Assembly: GCF_003856525.1 (NCBI RefSeq)
Contig: NZ_RJVQ01000014.1
Location: 21,739 to 85,738, forward strand
Length of the DNA stretch: 64,000 nucleotides
Source: Vibrio viridaestus
GTDB lineage: Bacteria > Pseudomonadota > Gammaproteobacteria > Enterobacterales > Vibrionaceae
Direction: 5' to 3'
The notes beneath the pieces were generated by a model that was not told where the DNA came from, made no database searches, and was given only the letters and a program-made list of their open reading frames with translations. The position numbers were made by a program, and so were the translations under genes. Position 1 is the stretch's first letter; the number at the start of each line of letters is the position of its first letter. Shown piece after piece: positions 1-9,280 of this stretch.

Positions 1-1113
1 ATAGGACAAAATCCAGCCGGAAATGCAGCCCAGTAGTCCTCCCAGAACACCACACAGAGTAGCCTCAAGATAAAATAACCAATGAATCTGGTAGTTAAAT
101 GCCCCTAGAGCTTTCATTAACCCAATTTCTTTTGAGCGTTCTAAAATACTATTGGTCATCAGTGATGCAATTCCCATAGCTGCTGCAATCAGCGCTGCCA
201 GAGTAACTACAAAAAGCAGAGTTTGAATTTTATTAATCACTTGGCCTTCCGAAGCCGCGACCTGCCAAAGTGGTTTGACAACAGAATTGGTCATAGCTTG
301 CTCTAGCTGATGAGATATGGATGAAACGTAGGCCGTACAGAACCACCGGTCATATTCATCGGCATCTAGGGATTCCAGATCTTCTCGCGCTTTTTTTGAC
401 AATGCATTTTCTGGAACTGTTAGAGCAGAAACTTTCACTGAATCCACTTTGCCGGTTTTATTCAGTAAGGTCTGTGCTATTGTTAGCGGCGCTATTATGG
501 CGTTGTCGTCTTGAGTACCATTACTTAATAAGCCACTGACGGTAACATTGATAGTATGACCATTGCCGTTGAGAATCAGTGATTGTCCCTGTTGCCAGTG
601 GTTTTGATGGGCGAGTCGTTTACCAATCAACACCTGATTTTCTTTATCAACAGGCCACTTTCCATCGACATGCCAGTAACTTGAAATGTGTTTATTACCC
701 GTTCGATAGTCGTCTTCGTCAGGTACCGGAATCGCTTTGTCAAAGAAAGTGCCAGTGATAGGTATCAAGCTTCCTTTTACGTCTATTTTACCTCGAACAA
801 AAGGAGCAAAACCCATGATATTGTTACGCCAGAAGATATCTTTAATATTGGGTAATTCAGACTCAGCGATAAAAGACTCGTTTTCCATATCTATATTACC
901 GACGAGTGCAGTTGGCAGTGCCATTTTTCCTGCTGGTTCTATTTCGATGTTGGCACCGTAGCTCTTCATCTCTTTCGACATTTTGTCACCTATGCCAATC
1001 GAAATAGCAAGCAGCGCTGAGATGAGGCTGGCAGCAAGAAAGATGGTCGTAATTGCAATCACTTTCCGGCGGGAAGCATGTTTCCAAGATTGAATTAGTA
1101 ATATCCAAAACAT
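1..1113 (-). CDS. FtsX/MacB-type ABC transporter permease, partial (runs off window start)
   Basis: The reading frame is open from an ATG at 1113 to the window edge (371 codons, C-terminus missing). Residues about 18-40 form a first membrane helix, followed by a large extracytoplasmic domain to about residue 290. A second hydrophobic block then begins, with the FtsX-like cytoplasmic segment NSILERSKEIGLMKALGA. This is the MacB_PCD/FtsX layout. The start overlaps the stop of the preceding DUF2318 gene by one base (TAATG), so the two are probably translationally coupled. In the related P19 iron clusters of Campylobacter, two such permeases and an ATPase follow the DUF2318 gene and may move iron or redox power across the inner membrane. 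The exact role is inferred from context only. Confidence 0.85.
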   Translation of the reverse strand, partial: MFWILLIQSWKHASRRKVIAITTIFLAASLISALLAISIGIGDKMSKEMKSYGANIEIEPAGKMALPTALVGNIDMENESFIAESELPNIKDIFWRNNIMGFAPFVRGKIDVKGSLIPITGTFFDKAIPVPDEDDYRTGNKHISSYWHVDGKWPVDKENQVLIGKRLAHQNHWQQGQSLILNGNGHTINVTVSGLLSNGTQDDNAIIAPLTIAQTLLNKTGKVDSVKVSALTVPENALSKKAREDLESLDADEYDRWFCTAYVSSISHQLEQAMTNSVVKPLWQVAASEGQVINKIQTLLFVVTLAALIAAAMGIASLMTNSILERSKEIGLMKALGAFNYQIHWLFYLEATLCGVLGGLLGCISGWILSY

Positions 1114-2504
1114 TATTTGTCTCCCACGTATTTCTCTGGATTATCACGAAATTGTTCGTAGCTTTTATCCGAAGAGAAGAAATAGGTTTTCCCACCAAAA
1201 TCGTACTTATGTTTGGCTGTGGTGTTTTTTAATTTTGCTCCGGTTATCGGATCTTGTACGTCCAACTCTTCTATCGTTGAAAAGTAAGGAAGACCCGTTT
1301 CTAGTACCGTTTTAGCGATAATGACATCCTGCTGGTCCTGCGACCAGTCATTGATAGGGATAGGGTTGCAGCCTCCCATTTTCCCGATAGAAGGAATAAA
1401 AATATGTACCCCGCAGGCAAGACAAATAACTTGATTACCTTTTTGGATATAGCCTTGGTCACCACAAAGTAGACATGCATCAAAAACAACGGCCAATTTA
1501 TTCTGCCCTGGATATCGATTAATGATAAAAAATCGTACGACTTTTCCATCATCAGCAACCCAGGCGAAACGATGTAAGTTGCCGTCGAGTAGATCGTTTT
1601 TATCAATGTTGATATGTACCTGGTGATCTGCACTCACTTCCACTTTTGTTGCAGCCGATAAAGACTCAGGACGAGACGCAATTAGATCCCAGTACAAAAG
1701 ACTAAATAAGGTAACGACTATCAGTATTCCATGAGAACGGCCAAAACGGCGGTGATGCTGATATACAGCTGTTGATTTGCGTTTTTGGATAGGTTGTTTC
1801 TGCTTAGCGATAAACTGCTTTTGCGGCAGGAGTATCGAGCGTGTAAAGGTGATCAAATGTAACCCGGTCAGAACCAATGCAGCGTAGGCTGCGACCCACT
1901 GAAAGTTGGTTACCTTTGATACATAACTCAAACGCCAAGGAGTGAGGTCGATGATTTGTAACTTCATCATCGATAATACGATAGCACCACTTATCGGGAC
2001 CAACATCACCAGAACTAAAAGTAGGCTGATGAGTTGAGACGGTTTCGGACTTTGTTTGGTGATGTACTGTGCAACAAAGAAAATCAAGGCTAAAAGAATA
2101 AAGCCAAATACAATACTGGTTATATTTAGTATCAGTGTTGTATTGATAACATTTGTTGCTGTTAACATCGACAGTTCAGCTTGATCGGTCCAATTATAAC
2201 TGGTGAGAAGCAATATTATACCGAATACGAATCGTAATGATTTTTCGGTTAACCCAAATATAAAGGCATAGAGCAGAGCCAGAACAATACAAACAAAATC
2301 GAGTCCGTTTTTTCCCAGAGCTAGTGTTTGCGTCTGAGGAATGTTCTGGTAGGCAATAATTCCAAGAACAATGCTGATAACAGATGTATAAAATAAGGTT
2401 TTATTCGGATTGGTATGGGCCTGCCAAGAAAGACAAGCAAACAATAATGTTGGAACGAGAAAATGACTGAGGACAGAGTAGAGGTAAAAGCTCATATTAA
2501 CCAT
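1113..2504 (-). CDS. DUF2318 membrane protein with C-terminal YHS domain, iron uptake operon
   Basis: 463 residues. Roughly eight hydrophobic segments fill residues 5-290. They are followed by a soluble DUF2318 domain with two CxxC pairs (C344/C347 and C361/C364) and C379, suited to binding iron or a redox metal. The last 45 residues (KYDFGGKTYFFSSDKSYEQF) read as a YHS metal-handling domain. DUF2318 proteins accompany P19 and FTR1 permeases in Campylobacter-type iron systems, where they are thought to help oxidise, reduce or hand over iron. That role is inferred. The gene lies 50 bp after the P19 gene and overlaps the ABC permease by one base. Family assignment is confident; biochemical function is not. 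Confidence 0.85.
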   Translation of the reverse strand: MVNMSFYLYSVLSHFLVPTLLFACLSWQAHTNPNKTLFYTSVISIVLGIIAYQNIPQTQTLALGKNGLDFVCIVLALLYAFIFGLTEKSLRFVFGIILLLTSYNWTDQAELSMLTATNVINTTLILNITSIVFGFILLALIFFVAQYITKQSPKPSQLISLLLVLVMLVPISGAIVLSMMKLQIIDLTPWRLSYVSKVTNFQWVAAYAALVLTGLHLITFTRSILLPQKQFIAKQKQPIQKRKSTAVYQHHRRFGRSHGILIVVTLFSLLYWDLIASRPESLSAATKVEVSADHQVHINIDKNDLLDGNLHRFAWVADDGKVVRFFIINRYPGQNKLAVVFDACLLCGDQGYIQKGNQVICLACGVHIFIPSIGKMGGCNPIPINDWSQDQQDVIIAKTVLETGLPYFSTIEELDVQDPITGAKLKNTTAKHKYDFGGKTYFFSSDKSYEQFRDNPEKYVGDK

Positions 2505-2515
2505 CTAAGAAAGTA

Positions 2516-2540
2516 GGGTAGAAAGACGTTCTCTCTACCC
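2516..2540 (-). other. intercistronic hairpin between P19 and DUF2318 genes
   Basis: GGGTAGA at 2516-2522 pairs perfectly with TCTACCC at 2534-2540 in the 50-bp gap after the P19 gene. There is no T-run, so it is more likely an mRNA 3'-end stabiliser or processing site than a strong terminator. It would favour expression of the periplasmic P19 over the downstream membrane genes. Confidence 0.5.
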
Positions 2541-2554
2541 AGAGATAAATGTAA

Positions 2555-3070
2555 TTAGTTCAGACCAACGTATTTGAAACTGTAGTCTGCATCGAAAGGT
2601 TTGAACCAACGGCCAACACCAGTTTCTTCGTCTGTATGACGATACATTCCACCTTTTGAGGGTGGGTCAATATGGAATGTTAGTTTGTAGTTACCTACTC
2701 CTAGCATATTTATATTGGCACCATAATGAGGACCATCTGATGCAACCATTGGCATAAATGTGCCTTCTTCACTTTTTCCGGTATCCGTATTGGTAAGCTT
2801 ATAATTGACAGTTAAATAAGGAATCCACTCACCAGCACCGAAACCATTTTTGTTGCCTGAAAGTGCGTGAATATCAGCTTCTAAATGTACTTCAGCTTTT
2901 GAGGCTGGTAGTCCCATACCTCTTGGTTCCATGTTGATTGGCTGTAGATAAACCGCCGCAATTTCCATACCGTTCATTTCAACAGTATCTCCCGCAGGAT
3001 GTTCACCTGCAAATACCGCTGGAGCGACTGCTGCTGTAGTAAGTGCAGCAACAAGTAATGTTTTTTTCAT
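2555..3070 (-). CDS. P19/FetP-like periplasmic iron-binding protein (Tp34 family)
   Basis: 171 residues with a clear signal peptide cleaved after AVFA (residue 21). Conserved metal-ligand candidates of the P19 family are visible: His62/His68, Met106 and Met108 in FMPM, His115 in GPHYGAN, and His133/His145. P19 proteins are periplasmic dimers that bind Cu(II)/Fe and feed the partner FTR1 permease, as in the FetM-FetP pair of pathogenic E. coli and p19 of Campylobacter jejuni. The start lies 11 bp after the FTR1 stop, so the two form one transcription unit. Family identity is strong; the metal specificity in this organism is inferred. Confidence 0.9.
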   Translation of the reverse strand: MKKTLLVAALTTAAVAPAVFAGEHPAGDTVEMNGMEIAAVYLQPINMEPRGMGLPASKAEVHLEADIHALSGNKNGFGAGEWIPYLTVNYKLTNTDTGKSEEGTFMPMVASDGPHYGANINMLGVGNYKLTFHIDPPSKGGMYRHTDEETGVGRWFKPFDADYSFKYVGLN

Positions 3071-3081
3071 ACTTAATTCCC

Positions 3082-5007
3082 TTAATTTGATGGAGTATTC
3101 GATATTGTATTTAGTGTTGTATTAGGTCTTTTCATTACCCACAGTGCGATTAAGGCGGCCACCAGCAAAATGACTTGAGGCACGAGTGTCTCAATATAAG
3201 GGTGGATGCCTAGCCAGCTAATTTCTGGAAAAGAATTTATCAGAGTTGGTTGGAATAACTTCGCTTCTATCAATTCAAGAACGCCATTCCCTGAGAAGGA
3301 GAACGCCATCAGATACATGAAGCTACCTGTAAACATAAAGAATGGTTTTAACGGTAAACGTACGACGCTATAACGCATAATGAAGTAGCAAATGGCCAGA
3401 ACAACAATCCCGATCGCTAAGCCAGCGAAGATAGCAAGTAGTGCTTGATGGGAGCCGTTGCTACCTAAAGCGTAATAAAATAGTACTGTTTCGGCACCTT
3501 CACGATAAACGGCGAGGAAACTTGCCAGCCACAGGCCGTACAACGACCCTTTGGTAATAGAGTGAGATAGCTTGTTCTCCAGATACAATTTCCAACGGTT
3601 TGCTTCTACCTTGGCAAGTAACCAGTAGCTCATAGAGAATAAAATAAACACAGCAATGAGCATGGTGACGCCTTCGAGCATTTCTCTGCTTGCGCCAGCA
3701 TTTTCGAAGATCCATTGAAATAGCGCGGCTGTGATCAGACTGGCTCCCAGACCCACCCATACGGAGTTTTTGATAACGTAAAGCTTATCTTCATGTTTAT
3801 TTTTGACTAAGTAAGAGACAATCGCAGCAACGATCAATAACGCTTCCAGTCCTTCACGCACGATGATCGTAAAGCTTGCCAAAAGCAGAGCCCAAAAACT
3901 TTGTTGTTGGGTGTCAGTTAGCATGGATACGGCTTTATCGAGATCTTGATTCAGTTTGTCGAGTTGCTCAGTCAACTTGTCTTCAGATTGACCAGCATTC
4001 ATTAAGCTGACCAGACGAGTAAAGTAACCTTCTAGTGTTGTTTTGAAAGCGCTATCTCTGGCACCGATACTGTTTTCCATTCCGCTGGCTTCAAAATGAT
4101 CAAAATAGACATCTTGTACGTCGGCTATTGCCCGTTGCGGATTCGTTTTTTTGTATTCAGCAACAGCGTCTTTCAACTTGCTCATGATAGTGGACTGAAC
4201 ATTATGCCAATCAGTGTCTGAACTTTGTTCTGATTCTGCTGGCGATGTAGACTGTGCTGTATGTGGAGATGAAGAGGCCGGGAGCTTGGCCAAATCATCA
4301 GATAAATCTTGTACTAGAGAGGTGGTTTCGTATCCTATTTCGACTAAATTGTCTTCAGACTTAACCAGTGTCAGTAACTTTTTAAAAGAGTCATTATATT
4401 CAGAAGCTTTTTGTGCCGAAACGTTCAGTCTGATTGCAGTTTCCAGTTCGGAATTTTTATAGCCGGTAAATTGAGCCTTCTGAATGTCGTCATGAGCCTG
4501 TTGAGCATTCCCTGTGCGATAGCTGTAGACTGCGTCAGCCAAGAGATCATCAATACTCTGCAAGGTGTCTTGCCAATAAGGTACAACGTTATTATCGGTA
4601 CTGTTGCGTGACTCCGCGACGAGCTGATGCCCCTCTGCGAGCTTTTCTGGAAGCGTATTGAGCTCATCTTGTAGAGCGGAAACTTTGTTCTCGACATCCG
4701 GGACTGAATTTCCTTGCGTAATGGCTTTACGAATATCACCAAATTGAGCTTCTAACTTATAGCTATACTGTTGAGAGTAATTGATACGGATTGGGCCTTC
4801 TATTCCCTCGAAAACCTCAAAATACGCCATTTGTACTGTAGTTTTCGCTTCTTGCTGATGACCATTCTTATAAAGAGAAACGACTTTATCCAAACGTTGA
4901 GTAAGTTCGTTTACCTGCGCCTGATAGTCGGTTGATTGAGCAAAAACCAATGCAGGTGCGAATAGGATACTGAGTATGATTACAAATCGTATTTTGAGCG
5001 ATGACAT
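3082..5007 (-). CDS. FTR1-family iron permease (FetM/EfeU-like) with large periplasmic N-domain
   Basis: 641 residues. A signal peptide (to about residue 23) is followed by a long helical, acidic periplasmic region to about 370, then about seven membrane helices. The two signature REGLE/REGAE motifs of Ftr1 iron permeases are at R384-E388 and R502-E506. Members import iron across the inner membrane; the extended N-terminal region distinguishes the FetM type from the shorter EfeU. It is the first gene of the operon and sits directly behind a Fur box, so repression by iron-loaded Fur is expected. Family identity is certain; whether it takes Fe(II) or Fe(III) cannot be read from sequence. Confidence 0.92.
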   Translation of the reverse strand: MSSLKIRFVIILSILFAPALVFAQSTDYQAQVNELTQRLDKVVSLYKNGHQQEAKTTVQMAYFEVFEGIEGPIRINYSQQYSYKLEAQFGDIRKAITQGNSVPDVENKVSALQDELNTLPEKLAEGHQLVAESRNSTDNNVVPYWQDTLQSIDDLLADAVYSYRTGNAQQAHDDIQKAQFTGYKNSELETAIRLNVSAQKASEYNDSFKKLLTLVKSEDNLVEIGYETTSLVQDLSDDLAKLPASSSPHTAQSTSPAESEQSSDTDWHNVQSTIMSKLKDAVAEYKKTNPQRAIADVQDVYFDHFEASGMENSIGARDSAFKTTLEGYFTRLVSLMNAGQSEDKLTEQLDKLNQDLDKAVSMLTDTQQQSFWALLLASFTIIVREGLEALLIVAAIVSYLVKNKHEDKLYVIKNSVWVGLGASLITAALFQWIFENAGASREMLEGVTMLIAVFILFSMSYWLLAKVEANRWKLYLENKLSHSITKGSLYGLWLASFLAVYREGAETVLFYYALGSNGSHQALLAIFAGLAIGIVVLAICYFIMRYSVVRLPLKPFFMFTGSFMYLMAFSFSGNGVLELIEAKLFQPTLINSFPEISWLGIHPYIETLVPQVILLVAALIALWVMKRPNTTLNTISNTPSN

Positions 5008-5047
5008 CCGTTTTTACCGTTAAAAATGAAAATATCAGAAATATGAA

Positions 5048-5062
5048 TGATAACGATTACCA
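5048..5062. promoter_or_regulatory. Fur box upstream of the FTR1/P19 iron operon
   Basis: TGATAACGATTACCA matches the 7-1-7 Fur palindrome TGATAATnATTATCA at 12 of 14 positions. It lies 41 bp upstream of the FTR1 start codon, a normal position for Fur repression. Confidence 0.8.
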
Positions 5063-5180
5063 TTGTTTCTCGTATTTTAGGTTTTGTTACAATTAAGGAA
5101 ACGGTAAAAATGGGATGTGATTTTGCAAAATTAGCTATTGCAATTTGTAATATTTTGTTACAAATGGGGTAGTTTGATAA

Positions 5181-5206
5181 ATAACGCAGTAAAATCACTG
5201 CGTTAT
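5181..5206 (-). terminator. hairpin terminator downstream of mnmE
   Basis: Perfect 10-bp inverted repeat ATAACGCAGT / ACTGCGTTAT with a 6-nt loop, 26 bp beyond the mnmE stop. The T-run on the minus strand is short, so termination strength is uncertain. It separates mnmE from the iron operon. Confidence 0.6.
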
Positions 5207-5231
5207 GTTATTTTGGTTCCGATGGGAAAGG

Positions 5232-6593
5232 CTATTTTCCGATGCAGAAGGAGGAAAATATTCTTCCTAAAAGATCATCAGAGCTGAATTCACCGGTAAT
5301 TTCATTCAGGTGTTGCTGAGATAAACGCAGTTCCTCGGCCAATATTTCTCCTGCCATATAACCTTCCAATTGAGCTTGCCCTATCTGAAGGTGCTCAGCC
5401 GCTTTATCAAGCGCATCTAAGTGTCGACGACGCGCCATAAAGCTGCCTTCTTGGTTTCCCTGGAAGCCCATACACTCTTTTAAATGTGTTCTGAGAGCTT
5501 CAACACCTTGGCCTGTTTTGGCTGACAGGCGAATCAGTGTTGGAGTATTAACATGACAAATTCCCATTTCTTCATGAGTTTGGTCCGCTTTATTACGGAT
5601 GATAGTCATGCCCATAGAGTCAGGTAATCGGTCAACAAAATCAGGCCAGATATCTTTGGGGTCGATGGCATCTGTGGTGGTTCCATCGACCATAAACAGA
5701 ACACGGTCTGCTTGTTTTATTTCATCCCAAGCACGCTCAATACCAATTCGCTCTACTTCATCAGAAGCCTCTCTCAGGCCTGCGGTATCGATGATGTGCA
5801 GCGGCATGCCATCAATGTGAATATGTTCTCTAAGAACATCTCGAGTGGTTCCTGCAATATCCGTCACGATGGCCGAATCTTTACCAGAAAGCGCATTGAG
5901 CAGACTTGATTTTCCCGCGTTTGGGCGACCAGCGATAACGACTTTCATGCCTTCACGCATAATCGCACCCTGACTGGCTTCTTTTCTGACGCCTTCAAGT
6001 TCATTAATAATTGCTTGTAAGTCACCTGATACTTTGCCATCAGCAAGAAAATCAATTTCTTCTTCGGGGAAATCAATGGCGGCTTCGACGTAAATACGCA
6101 GATGGATCAGAGACTCAACCAGTGAGTTTACTTTTTCCGAAAACTTCCCTTGTAACGATTTTAGTGCTGAGCGCGCTGCTTGCTCTGAGCTTGCATCAAT
6201 CAAATCAGCAATCGCTTCTGCTTGCGCCAGATCGAGCTTGTCATTCAAAAATGCGCGTTCAGAAAACTCGCCTGGTTTGGCTGTTCGTATACCAGGTATA
6301 GCAAGAATACGTTTAATCAGCATATCCATTACTACCGGACCACCATGCCCTTGCAGTTCAAGCACATCCTCTCCCGTAAAGGAGTGTGGGTTTGGGAAGT
6401 AGATTGCTATTCCCTGATCCAACTGAGTTCCATCTTCGTCTGTAAAAGGAAGGTATTCAGCATAACGAGGACGAAGTGTTTTGCCTGTTACTGTGAGCGC
6501 GACGTCGGCTGCTTTTGGGCCGGATACTCGAATAATACCAACACCTCCTCGTCCGGGAGGCGTAGCTTGGGCAACTATGGTGTCTGTAGTCAT
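5232..6593 (-). CDS. mnmE: tRNA uridine-5-carboxymethylaminomethyl synthesis GTPase MnmE
   Basis: 453 residues, the normal MnmE length. The N-terminal tetrahydrofolate-binding domain covers about residues 1-118. A helical domain is interrupted by the G domain, with P-loop [11 protein letters not shown], DxxG (DTAG) and NKAD. The protein ends in the diagnostic CIGK, whose Cys is needed for activity. With MnmG it modifies U34 of certain tRNAs. It is the last gene of the rpmH-rnpA-yidD-yidC-mnmE block. In other vibrios mioC and the origin follow on this side; here an iron operon follows instead. Confidence 0.98.
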   Translation of the reverse strand: MTTDTIVAQATPPGRGGVGIIRVSGPKAADVALTVTGKTLRPRYAEYLPFTDEDGTQLDQGIAIYFPNPHSFTGEDVLELQGHGGPVVMDMLIKRILAIPGIRTAKPGEFSERAFLNDKLDLAQAEAIADLIDASSEQAARSALKSLQGKFSEKVNSLVESLIHLRIYVEAAIDFPEEEIDFLADGKVSGDLQAIINELEGVRKEASQGAIMREGMKVVIAGRPNAGKSSLLNALSGKDSAIVTDIAGTTRDVLREHIHIDGMPLHIIDTAGLREASDEVERIGIERAWDEIKQADRVLFMVDGTTTDAIDPKDIWPDFVDRLPDSMGMTIIRNKADQTHEEMGICHVNTPTLIRLSAKTGQGVEALRTHLKECMGFQGNQEGSFMARRRHLDALDKAAEHLQIGQAQLEGYMAGEILAEELRLSQQHLNEITGEFSSDDLLGRIFSSFCIGK

Positions 6594-6643
6594 ATCAAAT
6601 CAAATAGAACGGTGGACTTTGCGTCATTGTAGCAATGAAAAAC

Positions 6644-6669
6644 AAAAAGGCGACCATTTGGCCGCCTTT
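6644..6669 (-). terminator. terminator after yidC
   Basis: AAAGGCG...CGCCTTT inverted repeat between mnmE and yidC. On the minus strand the stem is followed by TTTTTG. It ends the yidC transcript or attenuates read-through into mnmE. Confidence 0.65.
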
Positions 6670-6685
6670 CATCCTTAATTAACGG

Positions 6686-8314
6686 TTACTTCTTCACTTT
6701 AGTGTGTAACCCTTTTTTCTCCAGAGACTTGTAAATAAGAGTCTGCTGAACCAGAGTCACGACGTTCGATACAAAGTAGTATAGAACCAGACCTGAAGGG
6801 AAAAAGAAGAAGAACACACTGAATGCAACAGGCATGAACATCATGATTTTTTGCTGCATCGGATCCGTTACGGTAGTCGGACTCATTTTCTGAATCATAA
6901 ACATACTTGCACCCATCAAGATTGGTAGGATGAAGTATGGATCCTGAGCTGATAAGTCGTGAATCCATAAGATGAATGGAGAGTGACGTAGTTCAACGGA
7001 CTCCATCAATGCCCAGTATAAAGAGATAAAGATTGGCATTTGCAGAACAATAGGTAAGCAGCCACCCAGTGGGTTTACTTTTTCTTCTTTATACAGAGCC
7101 ATCATTTCTTGACTCATGCGTTGACGGTCATCACCAATACGCTCTTTCATTGCCTGAATCTTAGGCTGAAGCATGCGCATTTTCGCCATTGATGTGTACT
7201 GAGCTTTTGTCAGTGGATACATTGCACCACGAACGATAAATGTCAGACAGATAATGGAGAAGCCCCAGTTACCAATGAACGATTGTAGGAATGATAGTAA
7301 AGAGTGTAATGGTTTTGCGATAAACCATAACCATCCGTAGTCAACTACAAGATCCAGGTTTGGCGCTGTTGCGGCCATTTGATCCTGAAGTTTTGGACCA
7401 ACCCACAAGGTGGCATCAAATGTTGCTGTTTGACCATTTGCGATGGTTTTGTTTGGTTCCTGAATACCAATATCTCCACTGTCGCCAACAACGCGAGAGA
7501 ACAGTTTGGTTTCTGGTGCACTGCGAGGAATCCACGCAACGGCGAAATAGTGTTGAATCATTGCCGCCCAACCTTGACCGTTCGTTAACGTCTCATTGAG
7601 GTTGTGCTCTTGCATATCATCAAAGCTGAATTTTTTATAGCGAGTATCTTCAGTAGAGAACGCTCCGCCGCGGTATGTTGGCATCGCTAGGCTACCTGTT
7701 GACTCAAGTAGGGTCTGACGTAAGTGTGCATACATACCCACTTCGGCATTTTGACCTGATTGGTTATCCACTTTGTAGTCCATATCAATAGCGTAGCTAT
7801 TACGTTTAAATACGAACGTTTTTGTATAAGTGATACCATTTGCTTGATAAGTAAAAGGTACGCTTAACTCATCTTGTCCTTGAGTCAAAGTGTACTGGTC
7901 TTGTGCAACAAGATAAGTTGGACGACCATTGCTACGGTCAACGCCTTGAGGTCCAATCAAACCACTTTGTGCGATAAATTGATGATCTTTAGTGTCTTTC
8001 AAAAGTACGAACGGATTATCTGAATTTAACGTTTCGTCATACTTTTTCAATTTAGCGGAAACAACATCACCGCCAACAGTGTTAATTTTTACTGCTAGCA
8101 CATCTGTATCGATTGTAATGATTTTACCGGCAGCTTGTTGTGCTGTTGCTGGACTAGCCAATTCAACAGAACCATTTGAAGCAGGTGCAGAGCTGTCAGT
8201 TTGAGTCTGTTCTACCGCTTCAGGTGCCGGATTCTTCGCTACTTGCCACTGTTGGAATAGTAAGAAAGAAACCAGAGCCAATGCGATTAACAGAATATTA
8301 CGTTGAGAATCCAT
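6686..8314 (-). CDS. yidC: membrane protein insertase YidC
   Basis: 542 residues. There is an N-terminal membrane anchor (residues 5-19) and a large periplasmic beta-domain (about 55-330). The conserved five-helix insertase core follows from about 345, with the cytoplasmic segment containing [14 protein letters not shown]. The invariant Arg there lies in the hydrophilic groove. YidC inserts membrane proteins alone or with SecYEG. The basic C-terminal tail ends in [10 protein letters not shown]. The start codon is 2 bp after the yidD stop, placing both in the rpmH operon. Confidence 0.98.
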   Translation of the reverse strand: MDSQRNILLIALALVSFLLFQQWQVAKNPAPEAVEQTQTDSSAPASNGSVELASPATAQQAAGKIITIDTDVLAVKINTVGGDVVSAKLKKYDETLNSDNPFVLLKDTKDHQFIAQSGLIGPQGVDRSNGRPTYLVAQDQYTLTQGQDELSVPFTYQANGITYTKTFVFKRNSYAIDMDYKVDNQSGQNAEVGMYAHLRQTLLESTGSLAMPTYRGGAFSTEDTRYKKFSFDDMQEHNLNETLTNGQGWAAMIQHYFAVAWIPRSAPETKLFSRVVGDSGDIGIQEPNKTIANGQTATFDATLWVGPKLQDQMAATAPNLDLVVDYGWLWFIAKPLHSLLSFLQSFIGNWGFSIICLTFIVRGAMYPLTKAQYTSMAKMRMLQPKIQAMKERIGDDRQRMSQEMMALYKEEKVNPLGGCLPIVLQMPIFISLYWALMESVELRHSPFILWIHDLSAQDPYFILPILMGASMFMIQKMSPTTVTDPMQQKIMMFMPVAFSVFFFFFPSGLVLYYFVSNVVTLVQQTLIYKSLEKKGLHTKVKK

Positions 8315-8316
8315 CG

Positions 8317-8574
8317 TTATTTATCTCTGTTTTGTTTATGGTTTGGTGGAACGGGATCATACCCTCCCTCATTAAGAGGGTGGCATTTTAATAGACGTTT
8401 GCCTGTTAACCAACACCCTTTTACAAAACCGTGAGCTTTCAATGCTTCTAGCGCATATTGAGAACAGGTTGGCGTAAAACGACATCGAGGTCCGATTAAC
8501 GGACTAATTATCCAACGGTAGAAATAAACCAGACCGATGGCTAACCACGTGAAGGGCGAGATAGGCGCAGCCAT
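8317..8574 (-). CDS. yidD: membrane protein insertion efficiency factor YidD
   Basis: 85 residues with an N-terminal amphipathic/hydrophobic segment and the family cysteines in [19 protein letters not shown]. YidD is a small membrane-associated helper of YidC. Its start overlaps the end of rnpA by 34 bp, the usual arrangement, so translation is probably coupled. Confidence 0.96.
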   Translation of the reverse strand: MAAPISPFTWLAIGLVYFYRWIISPLIGPRCRFTPTCSQYALEALKAHGFVKGCWLTGKRLLKCHPLNEGGYDPVPPNHKQNRDK

Positions 8575-8897
8575 AACTTATCAAACAGTTTAAACATTTC
8601 TTCATTACTCAATCCCTGAGCACTTTTCTTCGCAATAACAACAAAGTCTTTGCTAGGAAGTTCATGCTGTTTCAGACGAAAACTTTCGCGAGCGAGTCGT
8701 TTAAAACGATTTCTGCCTACGGCTGTTTTAATTTGCTTTTTCGGGACGGCAAGACCGAGTCTCGGATGAGAGAGGGTATTTGTGCGAGCAATAATGGTGA
8801 AATGAGGTGAACCAGCACTATGAGCTTGCTGGAAGACGTTTTGATAGTGCTCGGGAGTTAACAAACGTAACTCCCGATAAAAAGCGTACTTATCCAA
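8541..8897 (-). CDS. rnpA: ribonuclease P protein component
   Basis: 118 residues. The basic RNR motif [14 protein letters not shown] that contacts the P RNA is present. The protein is the cofactor of RNase P in tRNA 5' maturation. The start is taken as TTG at 8897: an in-frame TGA lies three codons upstream and no in-frame ATG is available, so a non-ATG start is required. The gene is 13 bp after rpmH and is expected to be translated at a lower level from the same transcript. Confidence 0.96.
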   Translation of the reverse strand: MDKYAFYRELRLLTPEHYQNVFQQAHSAGSPHFTIIARTNTLSHPRLGLAVPKKQIKTAVGRNRFKRLARESFRLKQHELPSKDFVVIAKKSAQGLSNEEMFKLFDKLWLRLSRPSRG

Positions 8898-8910
8898 AAT
8901 GAATCATCGA

Positions 8911-9045
8911 TTATTTTGAAAGACGCGCACGGCCTTTTGCACGACGTGCATTAATTACTTTACGACCGTTCTTAGTCGCCATGCGTGCACGGAAACCGTG
9001 AGTGCGTTTGCGCTTTAGAACTGTAGGTTGAAAAGTGCGTTTCAT
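8911..9045 (-). CDS. rpmH: 50S ribosomal protein L34
   Basis: 44 codons encode [20 protein letters not shown] and a basic tail ending KGRARLSK, a full-length L34. It heads the rpmH-rnpA-yidD-yidC block and follows a strong promoter and an approximately 105-nt leader. It is too short for standard ORF cut-offs but unmistakable. Confidence 0.99.
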
Positions 9046-9137
9046 TGTATTTACCTTACTGATCAGTAGTTTTTAGGTTCAATTCAAACCCGGCGTGGGT
9101 TCGGTACCTTCTATAATATAGAGAAGCACATTCCGAC

Positions 9138-9155
9138 GCCTCTCAACAAAGAGGC
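9138..9155 (-). other. 5'-terminal hairpin in the rpmH leader
   Basis: GCCTCT at 9138-9143 pairs with AGAGGC at 9150-9155 around a 6-nt loop. It would form at the very 5' end of the rpmH mRNA, a few bases after the predicted start site, and may protect the message. Confidence 0.5.
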
Positions 9156-9158
9156 GGA

Positions 9159-9187
9159 ATTGTAATCACAGACACATTAAGTGTCAA
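9159..9187 (-). promoter_or_regulatory. rpmH promoter (sigma-70)
   Basis: On the minus strand TTGACA (9187-9182) and TACAAT (9164-9159) are separated by exactly 17 bp. This is nearly the consensus and fits a highly expressed ribosomal protein gene. Confidence 0.88.
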
Positions 9188-9280
9188 TGATTCCCTGGCT
9201 ATGCTAAGCCACATTTGCATGCAACAGAGCTGCCAATTTTGGTCGAGCGATTATACGCGCAAAACGCAAAATCTCAAGGA

